From assembly GCF_037975245.1 (NCBI RefSeq), contig NC_092568.1, positions 25,465,501 to 25,529,500 on the forward strand: 64,000 nt of DNA, in the 5' to 3' direction. The notes under the pieces were generated by a model. That model did no database searches, had not been told where the DNA came from, and saw nothing but the letters and a program-made list of their open reading frames with translations. Of the stretch, positions 1 through 12,620 are shown one piece after another. Position 1 is the stretch's first letter. Every line of letters begins with the position of its first letter. The DNA comes from Apostichopus japonicus. Taxonomy: Eukaryota; Echinodermata; Holothuroidea; Aspidochirotida; Stichopodidae. The position numbers and the translations under genes are program-made.

Positions 1-2886
1 CGTTAGGCTTGTGTAATGCTTTCAGAAGACTACAAACAATACTTTCCATGTTTGGCTCTTTTCATAAACAGCAAAATACTTGCACTTATGTGGACACACC
101 TATGAAGTATGGAGGTCACCCTAGCTTCGAGTCATGTTCAAAAGATTTTACATTTTAATCTCACATGAGTAAACCCACCAAAACAGCAGGAATTTTCTAC
201 TAAAGTGGATAAACAGTACATACAAAGTACAACATAGCTTGATGTTAGATGTGGGCCTAGATGCTTTTGAAAATATACTGTTAACGTTTTCAGACATTGA
301 CCTCTATTGACCTCAAGTGGTCTTTGTCCTCCATATGGTTCTTGTACCCCACAAGGATGATCTAGATATGTATCATTCAATTTTGCAGTTTCAGACTTTG
401 ACCTCTGTTGACCTCATCTTTAGACTGACCATTCTCAGCCCATCACCCTCCCATGGATTCCTTATGCCTCAGACAGCCTGTTGGCATTGTGATTCCTTAC
501 CATATTATTGCTAAAAATTCTACATAACTGACTTATGTAGAACAATATGTTAACAATATGTTAAAATTTAAATAGGTTAAATTTGTCCTGGCAAGAATTA
601 AGTGAGAACCAGAAGAGATCAGAGCTGTCTATCTCTTGTGTGCATCAACCAATTAATTCTCTGGTCAATTTTTTATATTACAGTATGGTCAGTACTTTGA
701 GGTAGCAACCATCAGCTCTGCTACCAACCATCCCCTTAATAATTGTTATCAACGAATGAGAGTTACTTGACATTGTTGATACACTGAAATATTTTCACAA
801 CTTACTTGCAAAGCCAAAGTCATCTAGTATATAAATCAAAGAGATTATGCTACTTTTAAGACCATTTGAGATAACCTGTTGACCCCTTGAAGCGTGTGAC
901 CCCTTGAAGAGTGTGATAACTGATAAGGTCCACTTGAGTCTGGTTAAGGCTTCCAACACATGAACTACTTGAAGCAAATTCCATGTCCTGGATGACTATA
1001 CATGTTTAGTTGAAGATCACTTGAGATCTATTTTATGTTGGGCTCATTCACTACACTGAACTGAGATTGATCAAACTACATTCACCAAAAGAAAATCCTA
1101 GCATGGTATAACTGACACAGATTAATTGTTGCTCTAAGTTTGGAGTTAACATGTTTACAAGGATTACATACTTCGACACATGCTGACCTCTATCAATTTC
1201 GATAGGGTTGTTGCACTCTAGCTGCACTAAGCTGGTTCTACATACTAACTGAGTATGAAGTTCCACAAATATCACACACGCACACATCATAACCATCTCA
1301 TAGATTATTTCTGTCTCTGGCAAGGAATCTAAACATGTTACCTAAAGTAGCCTTATTAAGGTCCTGTTCAAAATTTATGACATTTAAAAGAACTAAGCTC
1401 TTTCTGGCACTACAAGATGCTGCATTACTGATATAAGAACCTTTCATAATTGCAATGAAAGTATATTGACATATGGGTTGAAGCCTATAGTTGTTATATT
1501 TTGCTCAAGACTGCACAACAAACCATAACATGCGAAATCTCAAGCTCCCGTACAGTAGCTGTTTAAAGTATTCCTGGAAGCATATTTAATAGCCAAGAAT
1601 GAAGAAAGCTTAGTCTGTCAAAACTTTCAAAGTACTTTCCTGGTACTTTATTGACCAATTATTCCAAAAACTTGACTAGTTTTACAGGTAAAACAAAGTA
1701 TTGTTCCTTGTATCAACTTCTATCTTGATAGCTTTTTTAAGCTGTGATAAAATTTGAAAATTATGTTACGAAAATTATTTGATACATGGTCACCACATCA
1801 AATGCCAAAAGGGTGCTTTTTCTCCCTCATATTTTGCCCCACTCATGAAAAGAACCCTCCACAATTGGAATAAGTTTAATTCTGATTTTATTGGGAACTT
1901 GATCTTTTCAACTGACATTTCAACTATATGATCAAAGCACTCTAGTCTACTGTTTCTAGGCCTAAGTATGACACTTCACTGCTTCAAATTTAGTGTCATG
2001 CAAAGTTGATGTAGGCCAATCACTTTAGCCTTTACATACTTTCAACATTTAAATGGTGAGACAATGTCTAGTACTGTCACAAAACAAATTCAAAACAGAA
2101 CTGCAGTATTTATGTAAAGCCAGCAGTATTAGAACTAACCTTACGTTAAATGGGCGACATAATTCAACAATAACATATCGTTGCTGTTGTTAGTGTTACG
2201 TGCATAAAACCGTTCAACACATTTGCCCAGCCTAACATTAACATTGGGCGTTGGACAGTATGTCAATCGTAACCTACTTTAGCGAGTCCTAGATCCAAAG
2301 TACATTAGGCCTTGCAATTTCCACCCGGTTAGGCTAACTTTTCAACTTCGCCCAGGCGTACTAAGCTTTCGTTCATTTACGTAACATTTAATTTGTGGCG
2401 GCTTCTTGGACAACCTGAACTGTTACAAGCGAGGTCTTACATAAGAAGTACAATGGTACGGTAATGTCTTCTGTTACGTGCTTTCGCGAAATCTACTTTA
2501 TTCACCAATGACGCACACATGCAGACTTTACAAGCCTATTTTTGTGTTTACGCTGATAGGCCACGGAGGGAGTACCCAACTTCAATTCAAGTTGTTCAAC
2601 ATATCAAACAAGCATTTTAAGTCGATCAAGTGATCCAGGAGATATCTACGTGTGTGTATACAACACATTAAAAGGCAAACTTTGATTACAGAAAGTTGCA
2701 GTGATTACGTCAGACTTTGTAGGTAAAATATGGTGAAACCCGAATGTAACCTTGCAATGGGAAAAAATCTGCCACAATTTCAGCAGGCATTGTCAGCTTA
2801 AAGCATCTTCAGCAAGTCGTTATTCTAAGACGAAAACTGACAAACAAACCAAAGTGATCGTCCCGAATAGTGCAAACTAGAGGTTC
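1..2886. other. No gene recognised (intron, UTR or intergenic)
   Basis: No convincing exon was found on either strand. The open frames are short, with ordinary noncoding codon composition. Two small repeats are visible. A GACCTC-rich segment occurs twice about 102 bases apart (near 289 and 391), each copy reading like TTTCAGACNTTGACCTC followed by TGTTGACCTCA. A 17-base direct duplication with core GACCCCTTGAAG sits near 880-915. From about 2100 to 2560 CpG dinucleotides are more frequent than in the surroundings, which could mark an upstream exon or regulatory region, but no start codon with a good frame supports this. If the MARCKS-like gene at 5.4-5.7 kb continues on the minus strand, its later exons or 3' UTR could lie here. 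That is inference only. Confidence 0.4.
280..430. repeat. Diverged GACCTC-rich tandem pair
   Basis: Two related segments beginning with TTTCAGAC and containing TTGACCTCTNTTGACCTCA lie about 102 bases apart. They look like two copies of a diverged dispersed or tandem repeat. No coding role is visible. The family is not identified. Confidence 0.4.
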
Positions 2887-2966
2887 GCAATATTACTAAG
2901 TTATGCAGGTATATGCAAGCCCACAATTTATATTTTAAAAGGGTATATCGTTGCCTTACAATGTAA

Positions 2967-3488
2967 ATTTTTGACCCACCGAAGTTACAACCATATATTG
3001 ATTTAAATACGAAAATTATCTTCTATAATGGGTATGTACGACCCATTCTAGATTATTGTAGTATAGTCTGGGGTACGTGTGGAGCAAATGATTTACAAAA
3101 GTTGTTACATATACAAAAAGCAGCAGCGCGTATTATTACGAACTCGGGAAGATATGAAAGCTCGACAGAATTGTTTAAAATGCTAAAGTGGCACCCTGTC
3201 GATACGCAAATACGTATACGACGATTGATCATGATGTACAAGACCATGAATGGCCTCTCCCCAAATTATCTAACCCAGTTATTCAACTTTACGCACGAAA
3301 TTCATAATCACAATTTGAGATCCACGACCCAAAGTAACTTATACCTGAAAGATGGTAAAACGGAATATCACAAGCGTAGATTTTCCTTCATAGCTGCCAA
3401 AGAATGGAATAGTTTGCCAGCTGAATGCAAGCATGCCAAATCTTTACCTATTTTTAAACGTTTAGTCAATGAATTTTTCAAGTCTTAA
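2967..3488 (+). pseudogene. LINE reverse transcriptase, C-terminal fragment (CR1/Jockey-like)
   Basis: The frame is open from 2967, just after a TAA at 2964, to a TAA at 3486. It has no credible start codon, so it is a 5'-truncated piece of a longer polyprotein. The product reads as the far end of a non-LTR retrotransposon reverse transcriptase. There is a YNGYVRPILDYCSIVWG segment (thumb region), then LLHIQKAAARIITN, then LKWHPVDTQIRIRRL, then HNLRSTTQSNLYL, then AAKEWNSLPAECK near the end. These are family landmarks of CR1/L2/Jockey-type LINEs (QKRAARLI, HNLRS and WNSLP in relatives). In the intact element this enzyme copies the element RNA at a nicked genomic target. The preserved frame over about 170 codons suggests a fairly recent insertion, but the catalytic YADD part is absent, so the fragment cannot be active. 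The exact clade is not resolved by eye. Confidence 0.85.
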
Positions 3489-3687
3489 TCATCTCATTAC
3501 GCTTTTATGTTCTATACTCATTTTTACAGTTTTGTGATTTACTGTTGTATATTTGTATGTTTAATTGTCTTACTCTTTGTTTATTATTTTATAATATTAT
3601 TCTTTTATATTGATTGTATTTTAGGGCCTCGGGGAAGATTAGCTGTGGCTAACCGAGTCACCCTTTTTAAAGGTTAATAATAATAAC
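3489..3687 (+). repeat. LINE 3' UTR with TAA-repeat tail
   Basis: This directly follows the reverse-transcriptase stop codon. It is AT-rich and then has a GC-richer hairpin-capable segment at about 3625-3665 (GGGCCTCGGGGAAG, then GCTGTGGCTAACCGAG). It ends in a short TAA microsatellite at 3673-3687. A structured 3' end with a short simple-repeat tail is typical of CR1-like LINEs, where the reverse transcriptase recognises the RNA 3' end. No clear target duplication was found. Confidence 0.7.
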
Positions 3688-5387
3688 AGAAGTGGGTATT
3701 CTCAGCGACGAAAATGTGTACAATACCGGGAGGGAGGTGTAAAACTGCATACTGTTTGCAGTTTTCCATACGTTACGCGGTTGCGATGTTCTTAAATTAG
3801 TGTGTTATTTCATATATCCATATTTATGACATATATCCAGACACTAACGATTACTCAAGACGTTTTGTAACCTTGACATCTTATGGATTGGTATTGCGGG
3901 CTTTATAATACTGATGGCCCAAGAAGTAGCACAATTGGATATTACGTAATCAATCCGATGACCTCAACTAACAAATCGATGACTGCCGACACAGTCATAA
4001 CCAAAGACCTAACAGGCGGGAAAATGAAAGAAAATTGTTCTCCCTTTTGGACACCACTATGGAGGGTTCATGCGACGGTGTATTGTGCCAGTACGCCTAC
4101 ACCCTTCACAGTATAACAGCAGTTTGAAGAAACTGAAATGCGTACAGTGAATGATGCTAATTTTACTTCAAAACGCGAACAATTACTCACTTCTGTTCAG
4201 GAGAACTGACTGAGACCGACATAATGAATTCTGTCATTAAGTTTCCCATAGCTATAGCCTACATTAACAAAATACGAACCTTTTAAGAAGGTTGTCTTAT
4301 TGTCGGGAGGTACATTCCATAGTATTTTCAAATCGGAGGTTGCTTTACAATTTTTACGTTTGAGAGCTTTTAAGCCTATTCATCTATAGAAAAGCCTAAA
4401 ATTCCACGCATTTGCAAACGACCTAGCGTCAAGTTATTTTAACTGCATTGAGACCGACTAACATAATGATATTGCTGAACCGAGGACTGCACCCCACCTT
4501 TACAAACACTCCTTGTGATTAGTAATGCTTCGTATACTTTTTTAGGCCGACATATGTTCCTTTGCCGAGGGGCTTTTCGGGGGAGGGGTGGGGGTGCGGG
4601 TGGCTGGGGTATTTATAAAGTTCCATTGATATAACAGTAATATGTACAAGAATGCCAAATTGAGCAGGTTACAATCAATATCCTTGGGGAAACATTAAAA
4701 TAGAGTAGACTGCATAACATTTATGTACATATTCGAATCAAAACCGCTCTACAGCCAATTTTGTGGTTTACCTAATGAGCTAAATGAAAGGACCCCAACC
4801 ACAAAGAACGAAATAAATCATCAAGGCTCGTTTTATTGGGTCTCCTTGGGGCTATGGCATTGAGCCTTACAATTTCAAAAAGGTAAAAACATGTTTCACC
4901 TGCAACTATACCTTAATTACGATCAAACATTGAACTTGTTACGTCAGATGCTATGCTAGCAAAGATTTTCATTTATAATTACTGACCAATCTCCAACCAA
5001 TGAACTGGGGGGAACGATGCAAAAAACTTACATTTTACTGAACGCTCTACAGAAAAGACAAATTTTGGAAACGCCCATCCGGCATTTTGCTAATATGTGT
5101 AAAGAGGTTTGGTGACTTGCAGACAACATTCCCTATTGAAGACCAAAAATGTACATCAATGGCCTCTTGTTTTAGTCTGATAAACAATTAGTGACGATTA
5201 ATATTAAAAACTTGGAATTAATTAAGTATAATATGAACATGTATAACTGAAAGTGAATATTTTGTGTCAGTAGATGAAATACATATATAACTATACGTGT
5301 AATTCAGATGAGATATATTAAATGTTATTGTGCATTTTCTTTGATGTCTTACTGTTTTTCTCTCTCGGTCAAACGCTGCCAACTTAC
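3688..5387. other. No gene recognised
   Basis: Only short frames are present, none with domain-like content. A G-rich segment lies at 4567-4612. If the exon at 5388-5736 is real, the part nearest 5387 is its downstream intron, read on the minus strand. Confidence 0.4.
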
Positions 5388-5736
5388 CGGCTCGTGCTTT
5401 GGCTGTCGCACTTGTCTCTGGTGCATCACTGGCTGACGGCGTCGTGACTTCAGCGGAGATGTTGGCATCTGGTGAGTTGAATTCGACATCGGCGTCTAAA
5501 TCTGCCGTGCCTCTGTAACTTAATGGTCGGACATGCTTACCGCCTCCATTGCCGCCTTCGACATTGCCTTTTTCACGAGCGAGCGAGGCGGATCTCCTCG
5601 GTAGTAGTTTACTGAAACTCAATTTGCGCTTCTTTTTGGCGGGTCCTTCGCCGTTAGCTCCTGCTTCTACATTTGCAGACGCTTCTACGTCGAAGCTAGC
5701 CGAGGCACTTGCTTTATTTCCCATGTTCTAGGTTTC
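5388..5736 (-). CDS. Putative N-myristoylated, MARCKS-like protein, first coding exon
   Basis: The start codon is at 5722-5724, reading MGNKASAS, which fits the N-myristoylation pattern MGxxxS. About 112 residues follow before a strong splice donor (CCG/GTAAGT on the minus strand, GT at 5386-5387), so the frame ends in phase 1. Codons beyond the donor look intronic and were left out. Residues 5-27 are Ala/Ser/Glu-rich. Residues 30-47 form a basic patch, KKKRKLSFSKLLPRRSAS, with serines between lysines and arginines, resembling the MARCKS effector domain that binds phospholipid and calmodulin and is phosphorylated by PKC. The remainder is acidic and Ser/Thr/Ala-rich and looks disordered. Upstream, a pyrimidine-rich stretch ending in CAG places a possible acceptor at 5736/5737, so the ATG may lie in a second exon. 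GC and CpG content exceed the surroundings. MARCKS assignment is inference from composition; another myristoylated membrane adaptor is possible. Downstream exons were not found. Confidence 0.6.
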
Positions 5737-8700
5737 CTGGACACATCAAAGAAAAGTTTACTGGCTCAACGTTCAGTTAAAAGATATACCAAACAACACA
5801 AAACATCGGTAAAGGGGCTGTGGTTTCTTCAGAAAATCCAATTGGAAGGGTAGGTTGCCACAGTAGCGGTGCTTGTGCTGCTTCATGTACACTTTCCTGT
5901 TGAGAAATGCAACACAAGACAGTTGTTAATGCATGAAGACTACACCACGACGACACTGTGCTAGCCCTCACCAAAGCTTCTTATGCAAATACAATGGGGT
6001 ATTCAAGTCGCTGCAGATAACTGCTTACGAATTTCTCGGGAGGGTTTCATTGAAATGAAGTGAAGCATAGCAGCGCCAAAAGGGCTTTTGGCTCTCCCCT
6101 CTTTGTGGAGAGGATTTTCTTATAGTGAAATGTGAATGGCGGTCGTTGGATGCACAGTGCGTGGAATTCAACGGCTTGGGTGTGGATCAGTCACCACTTT
6201 TAGAGAACTGTGAAACAGAAGGGTTAAGATAACACGCAACAACATATCTTGGTGTTTATGAAATGTTTCCTTAATCCCGTACTTCGAGGTCAACGCCGCT
6301 CACAAATTCACTCTACATTCAAAGCGTGCAAAATTTGGTGTTAACCTATTATGAGGGTAACTCTAAGTAAACTGTTGTTTTTCTCCTTTTACTTGCGGGG
6401 GTGCGGGTGGGGGAGGGGGTGGGAGTTGTTTCTTTAGTAATCACCCCATGAGAGTAGCCTACCCGCTGTGAGGCTCTGTAGAGTGATAGATATTTTACTA
6501 AAACTATCGTAATACGACATAAAAAGGATTTCGCTCACAAACGAAAAGTATACTAGATTTAGGCCTAGGCCTACACATAATTCCGATGTTGTATATTAGT
6601 TAAGGAAACTACGTCCCATTCTATAATATACGAAAAACACAGCGTCGCGTTGGCGTCATGTAACTCAACGTCACTTTTATACCTCTTTTTCATTTCTCTT
6701 TCTTTTGTTGGGGGGGGGGTCCGGGGGTGGGGCTGGCAGAAAACGGTTTTGTTTGCTTATAACCATGAAAATTGGAATTGAATCAAATAATACTAGTTTA
6801 CTTTCTATTCAAGATTTCACAATGTGTTACTCTAACAAACTGCCCGATACAACATAGCTGAACAACTAACTCATTGGCAGTAACACTTGAGTAATGTTAA
6901 GTTGAATTCAGTCTTGGCACATTGCCATGCAGTCAACCGAAGCTGACTCATCAAAATGAGCAAATGAGGGAAGATCGGAGAGGTGAAATGCAACGACTGC
7001 CGTACCAACCAAATTTAGATATTATATTTCAATATGAACCCCTCAACACATCCACCCCACCCCCCCCCCCATATACAGCCCCATCAGAATTGTTCCAAGT
7101 TGCTTTCGTATACTTAACTGCACGCAGCGGGATATATGATATGGGTGATTATAACGGATAAAGCACAAATGCCACCAAGTACTACGTATGATACTTTTAT
7201 TCCAATTTGTCTGGTGTTAATTATTATCTATATGACATTATATGACAAAGTTCATCAGCAGGTCATAATGTTATGTCTGGATTTATATAGAACAACATTG
7301 CACTACAACTGAGACCAAATATCGTAAACATGAATAATGTTACGCTTATGCACTATAATTGAACATTATAATCGATATTACTGATGGAGTCCCGGATGCA
7401 TTGTCCTGTAGGCTTTCACAAGTTGGATTCAAATCTTGAATCTATGCTATTGACTGTTTTCTTTCTTGGCTTATAGATTTAACACTCACACGCACGCAGT
7501 GTGCGTCGACGGCCCGACTGGGCCACCGTATACAAATATATCATCGAGTCCAGCTATTTCAAGTCTTTCGTCTATCCTTAGACGTTTACTACAAGTAAAG
7601 AGGGAATGCATATTCTTATTACTTAATTGACCGATGGTCACGGGATTGTTTCCCACCACTCGGTCGACCTAGTAACCCAGTACTACAAGGACACAGAACA
7701 GTATTGGGACTGAGAACTACAAATGTTCATTGTATCTCTTGATGTACCCATGACTGGTTGACACTGAAGAATATTGCACTTGGGATTTTAAACACGTCCG
7801 TAGCCAGATGTGAAGGGGATGGGGTAGGGGGTGCCGGGGTTAAGATATATACACGCACGAAACTAACATAGGCCTACTCAATCACCACTCGCCGCAATTG
7901 TTATTATACTTTCGGCGACCACTGAATGTTCTCACACACACAGCAACACAAGACCAACACATGGTAAATAATAGCATGGGGAGTATTAAATACACGACAT
8001 AATACCATGCAGAGTGATAAACAGCCACACAACGGGATCTTATTCTCTTTGTACATCCTAGAGTAATCTGGTTGTTGGTATATATGGTGCCTGTTCTTTA
8101 TTACTAGTTGAACTTTATGTCACTGTGAGCAAGATAATTCGGAAAAACGAGAACTAAATACTTAACAATCTATGGCATTTACTTCTTAATGTTCGTTTTA
8201 TATCTGCGATGATATCAGCTTCTGTAATTCAATATTTTTTTCTTAATGTAGAGTTCAACCGTTCTTTAAAACATCCCCGCAGCTAACCCTACAAATCCAG
8301 GTTTCAAAAGAGGTCAAGGTAGCATAGTCATATTCATACCCTCAATCGAACGAAATTGATTTCTAGGTTCAAAAACAAACCCCTGGAATGAGGCCGAGGT
8401 CAGCATGTATACACAGTGGGCAACTCTACAAAACCAACTTAGTTTCGGGGACTTGCATGTTCGGGTCTTGTTGGGGGTTTTTTGGCGGATATAACCTTTG
8501 TTAAATCTTTCTTTCATACTTTTCGGAAATCAGGTTTTATGGCCTAAAGCAGTCTTATTGTGTTTGATGTTGCAACATTTGTTTCGTCAACACCGATCAA
8601 AAAAAATAATACGTTTATGCACAGACCTATATACATATATTATTCTCATTCACACCCACCAGTTCCCAAACAGCTTAAAATCTAGAAAACAACATTCACA

Positions 8701-11573
8701 GATCACAAAAAAAAAAAAAGTCTCATTCACGTACGAAATACAAAAAGAACGTGAGGTCAAATACAGGAAAGGAGGTCATTCCATGCAATAGGGGAGGAGG
8801 TGCTGGAAAGGCTTAACTTACAATTCTCGTTCAAAAGCATTCTTCGAAAATATATCCAGTTCTCAACATGCAGTATTGAAATACTAAAATATGTGATTAG
8901 TGATACACAACAAATAGAGCGTTTTATAGATGTCAAAAAAAAGGTTCGCCATTATTCTGACTGAGTTTGAAGTGACGTCAAGAAACTCAGACTAAGTTTG
9001 TTAAATAATAAATAGGCCTACAACATACTAATTCCGTTGTACTGGACCTATACCACCTTTTCAGCTCCCTTGTTCATTAACGCTAATCTATCAACCAGAA
9101 CAAGTTAATAACAGCTGACGAATATTGTTCTTTCGTAATTAACGGTTCATTATTGACATTGACACTCTATCCATTAAGTGAATCGGTTTCTAAGTAAGCT
9201 ATCCATCTGCTTCATCAGGATTTTGTTAACAAACTCCCAAACTGGTTCACCTCAATACCTCACTGAACAAATTCTTGGTAAACTTGATTTACTGATTAGT
9301 GGCTTTGTGATGTGTTTGAACAATAATTGTAAAGGATTTGTCACTGTAGCAATCTCACTTAAATCCAAACAGATTATTGAGTCTGCACTCTGCAGTGAAC
9401 CATATCAAACTTTACGGTGTAACCGCCCACTTGTTTTGCAAACGTATATAACCTCCACCCCCCCCCCCCACCCCGGTACCCTTCTTATTAACGCTGTATA
9501 CAAATATGAAACTCTTAAAATTAAATGAACAACTTGAATCCAAGTTTGAATCTTGCATCTTATCAGAGGGTATAGACTAAACTTTCTGAACTGTTGTCAG
9601 ATACATAAAGGCAGCTGAATTCGCCGAAAGTTTTTAGATAAAACATAACAGACAGGAGGCATACCACAATTATTATTATTATAAGAAAATCTCCCTCTCT
9701 TTCAAACCAATTGGTTCTATTACGCTCATCATTTGGCTACAGTTTTAAAAATAATGTTAAGATAAAAACGTATAGGCCTATATGTACAACGAATGTTAAC
9801 CTTTCAGAATTGCAAACTTATTCATCAAAATTTGTTGAAACACGTTTTCTCGTCGGGCTGTTGTTGCTAAGTAAGAATCATATTTAGATTAATACCGGAT
9901 AAAATCATATTTTGATTGATAACGAGAGAAATCTCAGCATGCTCATGAGGGAGACAGGAAATGGAACTTCCTCTACCTCCAATCTCCATCCTCGTCACGA
10001 GATTATTATCTTTATTTTGAACGATGGAGGCAAACCCTTCTCCAAAATCTATATTGGGATTTAGTCGCAGTTTTATCGTCCAGGGTTTGCAATTCACTGA
10101 AGCTAACGACCTGACGCCTTCATATATCCAAAAGACTTCAAAGCTTTAGCATATAGGTTAGTATCATGTATACCTGACTGCAGGTGGTGACATCTTAAGC
10201 ATACGTAATTATATATTGATTGTAATTACCTGCATAAGGTATATTTATGATGTCTTTTTTTCTTTAGATTGAGCTTTTACATAATTGTGCGATGTAACAG
10301 TATAATGAACCACTCACACCGTGCAACAAAGGGTGTTTTATACATGTATTGGAATGTTCTTATACGAACTCTTTTTTTGTATTGTTGATATGGACTTGTG
10401 AGATCAAAACACTTATATATAACACTTATATAAAACACATATATAAAACACACACACCATTCAGGAGTTGTATAGATCAGAAAAGGTAAAGAACAGGAAA
10501 TAAAGAGATTGAGATGGTTTCGGAATACCATCAACAATGTGAAATATAGAGACATGTCAAATTCAAAACACTGGTTGTATCATCTCTGCTTCTCATCGAC
10601 TAACGAAACAAAGTCACTGAGCATGTGAACATTTCGACGGTTATTAATGGTTCAAGCAACACTTAAAATGTATAACCTGTCAACAATGGGAAGGGATTTT
10701 GTGGAAGTAAACGTCATATTCGACACTTTCATAGTTTTGACAACTTCATTAAAGAAAATCCACGTACAACACGGGCTTTATCATAATGGTCTCTTGCAAG
10801 GGAATTTCCTAACGAAGTTCACTCAACTGATGCAAGAATAAACTGAGATGACATTTTGATAAATAACAAATAGCGTGAATCTTTAATCTCAAATTGGACT
10901 GTATCTTCATTTAGTAACTCAAGTTTGACTAAATGTAACAATTATTGAGAGATTGGCGGTCACAAGTGAAAACAACGAAAGCTATTGTAGAGGCCATATA
11001 TTGTAACAAACGACGACCCTCGGATCGATGTGGAGCATACCATCTCCTTTAAATGATTAATTACCCATTGTTTCAAGATCAATAAACAAATGTCTAAGAT
11101 AAATAGACCCTCGCTAAAACCACTAACCCCCCTCCCTTTGCCCTAGGGAAGAAGTAAAAGTAACGAATTAAGATATCCATTTACGTTGGCTTACCAACAG
11201 TGATGCTGGACTCACCAACGCTAACTGTATAGCAGCAATGAAAAGTTGTAAGTTGTAAGTGTCATCAGAATGAAAAGTTGTAAGTTACTTATCCAATAGT
11301 CAATTATAGCAATGAAGATGTTATATAAAAGTAGCACAATCGGTGATACCAGTGCAAGCCTCTTTTCTTTTCTTTCTTTCTTCCCTTCTTTTTATAAATT
11401 ATATTTTTGTGAACAGCAAAACCTTTGTTTGTTTTAATGAATTGATATCTATTAAAATACATTTATACTTAGCATTATTTAAAGATTTCAATGATCAACA
11501 CAGGTATAGAAACGAACAAAACAAGAAAGAAAGAGAGAAACATAACAAACGAGAATAGCGATATACGGTATAA
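5737..11573. other. No gene recognised
   Basis: Nearly 6 kb without a convincing exon. G-rich tracts occur at 6390-6424 and 6710-6730, and poly-C tracts at about 7061-7070 and 9461-9470. TAGGCCTA-type words recur (6559-6576, 9011-9020, 9772-9780), as is common in some echinoderm genomes. The segment 10400-10460 has a short ATATAAAACAC run. The proximal part (5737-6000) could be the upstream intron or promoter of the minus-strand exon. Confidence 0.35.
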
Positions 11574-11576
11574 ATG

Positions 11577-11629
<53 letters not shown>

Positions 11630-11664
11630 TATATATATGATATATATATATACATATACATATA

Positions 11665-11715
<51 letters not shown>

Positions 11716-11745
11716 GTATATATATATATCATATATATAGCATAG
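11574..11745. repeat. AT microsatellite with perfect long palindrome
   Basis: This is a (TA)n tract in which 11628-11660 is the exact reverse complement of 11709-11741. Both arms carry the same interruptions: GCTATATATATGAT at the outer end and ACATATACA at the inner end. The block from 11628 to 11741 is therefore a hairpin rather than a plain dinucleotide run. Open frames here encode only IY repeats and are artefacts. Confidence 0.9.
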
Positions 11746-12299
11746 TTCTAGATAATAAAACGAAATAGTTTTGACTTACAAAGGTAAAAAACATCCATGC
11801 ATCTTGTTACATGATTCGCGTTTAGCACAAGAACGAACCTTCTTCAAAAGCATATTCCCATAATCAGGAATAGTTGCACGCTTTTTATCTCAACGTATCG
11901 AGTTTGCTTTCGATCCTCTGGTTATATTTACACACCATTCCACAGTCAACAAAATTCGGCCATTTTTTGGTCTTAGTCATAATCAAACAAGAGATCGTGT
12001 TGGCTCCAGCCATGCGTATTAAGAATCACCTGGCCAAAATCACAATACATAATTATTACCACTCATTAGCACACACATAATGCATTGCTGTACTTCCCAA
12101 ATGTGATCCGTGAGACTCTAATATCGATTTAACGAGGATAAACAAAACATAAGTTGACAGACTCAAAAAGAAATGTTCCACTTAAACATGTGTTCACACT
12201 GAAAAGGACTTACATATTGTACAGTGTACGCAGTATAGTTAGCACAGGTGACTCACTCTTATCACTTACTCCGACATAACCTCTTTCATACGCAAATTA
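11746..12299. other. No gene recognised
   Basis: No exon, RNA gene or element terminus was recognised in this stretch. Confidence 0.4.
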
Positions 12300-12620
12300 A
12301 TAAGTGAGAAATTTAGTCGTAACCAAACCGTCGTTCGCTTCTCTCACAAAGCCCGAGCCCAACCGACGAGTTTCCTAGGACACGATGACGTAGCAGCGTT
12401 TGTCTCTATCAATTCCGCATTTGCTTTTTTTTCGTACGGCCGTGAACTCTTTACGTTGGCAAACCCGTCTCATTAGCATAGCAAAATAACAACGGACTGA
12501 AATGTTTATTGAAGGTGGCGTGTGCATCTGTATAGGAATCGCATCATAGCGTATGTCGCCGGAATGTACACGCGGAGTCGGCCGCGGGAAACAAAAATAT
12601 GTTGATAATGAAAGGAAACC
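12300..12620. promoter_or_regulatory. CpG-enriched segment, possible promoter (tentative)
   Basis: CpG density is visibly higher than in flanking DNA, with CCGTCGTTCGCTTC, ACCGACGAG, TACGGCCGTG and GTCGGCCGCGGG. A CRE-like GATGACGTAGC is present at about 12383-12393. No coding exon or start codon is identified next to it and orientation is unknown. It could equally be a relic of a GC-rich mobile element. The call rests only on composition and one motif. Confidence 0.25.

Noticed and set aside
11475-11768. Open frames encoding IY repeats
   Set aside because: They are translations of the (TA)n tract on both strands.
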